Of a DNA stretch of 64,000 bases, positions 47,238 through 64,000 are shown piece after piece. Numbering within the stretch: the first letter of the stretch is position 1; every line of letters starts with the position of its first letter. The position numbers were made by a program, and so were the translations under genes. Origin of the DNA: Zygnema cylindricum (Eukaryota; Streptophyta; Zygnematophyceae; Zygnematales; Zygnemataceae); the NCBI GenBank assembly GCA_037447655.1, contig JBBHKE010000463.1:1-64000 (forward strand). The letters are read 5' to 3'. The notes below the pieces were generated by a model, which saw nothing but the letters and a program-made list of their open reading frames with translations, made no database searches and had not been told where the DNA came from.

Positions 47238-50200
47238 AATAATTGTTTTTTTTTTTCTTTTTTAGGACAAGTTGTGACTCTTGGAAGCTCAATTTATGGA
47301 ATTTAGCGTTGACAAAAAAATCCAGTTGTTGTACATGTTTGTATAATTACTTGAATTTCTTGCAATTTAAACAATAAAAAGCGGTCACTCTTGGCTTTTG
47401 AGTGGTGTATTCTGAAGCCTGATATAAATTATAGTTCTTTTAACCGCTTTTTATTAAACATTCTGGCATTGTTGATGTCGTTTATATACAGGATAAGGTC
47501 AGGTGGTCATTTTAGTTCCATTTTGTTTCTGGATTTTATTTGACAGATGTAATAGCACCTATAAAATGAAGGTACAAATGTTGACTGGATGTGTATTGTA
47601 AACATCTGTGAAAAAAATCGGGTTGTCTGGATTGTTAACCGGTCAAAGCATTTATGTTCTTTGAAATGTGCGAGTACTGCAGTTCGTAAATACTGTAGAT
47701 TGGAGGAATGTATTCCACATTAAACCATTGAAGTACATGGAAACAAAAGATAGAAAAGCTAAAACGATTTTCACAGAGAATTCAAACAAACATAAAAAAG
47801 AAAAAACACTGTGAATAAAAAAAAATTGTAATGAAGTACGCAAAAAGGTACAATTGTACTGTTTAAGTGCGATTTGGTTTTCTAACGTCATTCTGTACAA
47901 CTCACGCAGGTGAATAATGTCGCAGTTGGATTGACGGAGCAAAAGACTTAAAAAAGGAAAGCTATGAATGACCACAATTTTTTCCTTTTTTCCTTTGTCG
48001 ATTGGTTCTTGTACCCTAGTTCTCAAGGAAGCTGTAGCTCCCTCAAATTTGAATAAAAATCCACTTTATGTCTGAAACTAGAAAAATGAGGAAACCTTCC
48101 ATCGATGGAAAAATCCTATGCATCGTCGCGTCTTTCCAAAAAATGTTAATTTTGTTATACACATAGATATCGAACAAAGGCAGTCTGTTTTTTTTTTGTC
48201 ATATGGAAAACCGAGGGTGTTTTAGGGTTTTTTCAGTGACACGTTCCCAAAATAGCGTTTAAATTCTCAATTAGGTCTTTTATTATCTGCATTTTCATGC
48301 CAAATGTCCCACGATACTGTTAAGGCTGAAAAGGTTTATTGTCTTTCGGCATTTATACAGGAAAGGATAACATTGTTGGGAATGTACGTGATACAGCAAC
48401 ACAGTCTATTTTCAAGATGACCTTTGATTCTCCGTTTCTCTTCTTTTCGTTTGTGTTTGTTCCTGTTCTTTATATATGGTATTTGCTGTCTTCAACTTTT
48501 GGTACATGTAGACACTCTCGAGCTTTTTAGTGCCTGTAAATAGCAGTGCACTGGAGAGATATACAGAAATATATACTTCTATGCTCCGTTCAATTATCTC
48601 AATGTGGAGCCTTCGATATGGTGTATTTTGTTTTGTTGTTGTTTTTTTTGTGTTGTTGGTTGTTTTTTGCATCTTTCGAGTGAGTTTGTCGTTTCTGTTT
48701 TAGTTTTTTTCGCTTCTATTTGTTTTTGTGCGTTTACTTTCCGTTTCGTTTTTGGCTTTTCCTTTCGCTTGTTTCTATGCGCTCAAATGGTTTACCATTC
48801 GCGTTATTTTAATAAAGCTCGATGATTTACTTTTATGCGGGGTTTCGAGTTTTGTGAAGAAATTAGAAATTAAGCCTCGTATATCATGTACAAATGGGTA
48901 TCTTTTCAGATTTTGTGCACGATACGAAAAAAATGATACAGCTTTTGCAAATAATACTTTTTTTTGACGAAGAACTTGTAAATAAAACACTCTTTAGTTG
49001 AGATTGTTTGAAATTTCAACGGACATCAAGCCGAAAGCATGTTTTGTTTTAGAAATTTTTGCCCTTGACAAATTTTTTGACTGATTTGGAAAAGTCAAAG
49101 TTAGTGTCCCATGAGTATGTCTGATTCTCCATAAAGTTTTTGGTCCATCTTGTGTCTTCCACAGACCACCGTTTTTCGCTATAGCTATACACGGCTTAGT
49201 TTCCCCACACCTTTGCTCTTGGAATCGTAGACGTTTATTCCTGGAAAGTCACGACAAATGGAAGATGTCGAAAAAACATATGCCGACGTCATTCACATGA
49301 TCAAGTCGTAGATATACGTCTTTTTCCCGACAAATTTTGGTCCACGTGATTCGTTTTTATTTAGACGTGGTAACTTCTGATACGTTGCCTATTTGACGAA
49401 CACAATCAACTTACAAGTCAGTGAGTCACACAAGTACTACGAACAGTACGGAAATTTGAACAAAAAACGTTTTGATTCTATTGCCAAAGGTCCCCTTGAT
49501 AAAATTATTGTTATCCAAACGGAGACCAAAGCAAGATTGTTGAGGAGAACAATTTTGTAAACAAAAAAAAAAAAAAAAAACTCGAGTGCACCATGTTGTA
49601 CACCATGGAGGGATTGACACCGACTGAAGAGATGGACTAAAATGGAACATTCTTTCGTTACTATCTTTCATCTTTTTCAAATAATATTGTTTAGAAGTTA
49701 TTTGTTTCTTAAATTGCTTTATCTATTTATTCATCTTCCCGTGTTAAGTTCCTGGAGTTTTTCCTGGTCATTGTTATTAGATTTTACTTGTTTTTATTAT
49801 TGTTATTATTTAGTGTTTATGTTTGTAAGTGCAAGCTAAACTTTTTTGCTTTTAAATTAAAAGAAAATGTTTTACAAAGAAGTTAACCGCTCATTGTATA
49901 TATTTACACATGCATATATTTTATGCCGCATTTATTTTTTTCTGTTTAAACACTTACATGTAGAAAATAAAATGATAAACCATTGTCTACAATTGACCGG
50001 TGAACGTACGGCACTGTACGTAATACGTAAATTTATGACAAGCAGGAAATTGGATATACCTCACCGAATCTTGACCGAACGTGATTGGTTGGAGATTCTG
50101 CGCACAAAATCTGAAAGATTACAGCATACTGAACGCTATCCAAAAACACACTATTGAATTGAACTACAAGACTACACAAGACTTACTTTAATACTACGCG

Positions 50201-50584
50201 TTACCACGTTACAAACTTACAATGCCAATCCGCGTGACGTTCAAACTTCGACCAAAAGTCAAACCGTTTGAATAATACGGAAAAAAGTAACGATATTACG
50301 ATATTATCAACTGTATATCGATTCTCCCAACGATGACGATGCTAAATTCTCGACAGATATATTGGTTATCAAAATTCAAGGAGTTAGAGAACATGCAGTC
50401 CGATTTAGTCAATCGCAAAACCTAAAAGCGACATCACCTGATGTACTAAGATACCGTACGGTAATATGTACGGTAAACTTTTTGGCAGTAATGTAAGGAT
50501 GTACTTTATTGTATCGTTAAGTTTCACCATTTCTAAGTTTTGCTGCTTTGGCTCTGCATTAGCAATTAAGCATCAGCTTCCGCC
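47238..50584. other. Intergenic spacer between the LSD1-like gene and Obg
   Basis: No supported gene on either strand. The open frames here (for example 47652-48026 on the minus strand) are Phe/Lys/Ser-rich translations of AT-rich DNA and carry no known motifs. An A run at 49562-49580 interrupts the region. Confidence 0.5.

Positions 50585-64000
<13,416 letters not shown>

Overview
This is a nuclear genome segment from a streptophyte (green plant lineage). It contains five intron-rich genes, all on the + strand, set in AT-rich, repeat-dense DNA. The evidence for a plant nucleus is a canonical plant-type phytochrome, an LSD1-type zinc-finger protein, a plastid-type Obg GTPase with a transit-peptide-like N terminus, a plant C2/MUN-domain (UNC13-like) protein, GT-AG introns throughout, and a Ty1/copia LTR retrotransposon. 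The phytochrome coding region is split into 10 exons, far more than I know from flowering plants, so a streptophyte alga or other early-diverging lineage is plausible. The species cannot be read from the sequence.

Layout: (1) 1-2.5 kb is non-coding with small inverted-repeat elements. (2) 2.5-9.2 kb holds the 3' part of a C2/MUN-domain gene, 13 exons resolved. (3) 9.2-12.4 kb is a spacer. (4) 12.4-13.6 kb is a two-exon TMEM230 homologue. (5) 13.6-32.4 kb is a 19-kb repeat block. It contains a decayed copia element (16922-24047, LTRs about 1.07 kb) flanked by inverted copies of a CT-rich repeat, a nine-unit minisatellite, MITEs with 8-bp target duplications and a fold-back element. (6) 32.4-38.8 kb is a complete phytochrome gene (1126 aa; predicted chromophore cysteine at residue 323). 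(7) 38.8-43.2 kb is a spacer with a 465-bp tandem repeat. (8) 43.2-47.2 kb is an LSD1-like gene with three zf-LSD1 fingers. (9) 47.2-50.6 kb is a spacer. (10) 50.6 kb to the right edge is a plastid Obg GTPase gene, nine exons seen, its last visible exon still open at 64000.

The genes do not form a functional cluster. They are unrelated housekeeping or signalling genes: membrane traffic, a small membrane protein, light sensing, cell-death-type transcriptional regulation, and plastid ribosome biogenesis. I found no convincing new biological system. The most unusual features are structural: two introns that carry duplicated splice-junction segments (a decoy P-loop exon start in Obg and a decoy exon end plus donor in the MUN gene), a long charged linker in the Obg GTPase domain, related MITE families lodged in introns of four of the five genes or their flanks, and inverted repeats bracketing the copia element. 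Exon joins were checked by reading phase by hand. Family assignments rest on remembered family motifs, not on a database search.
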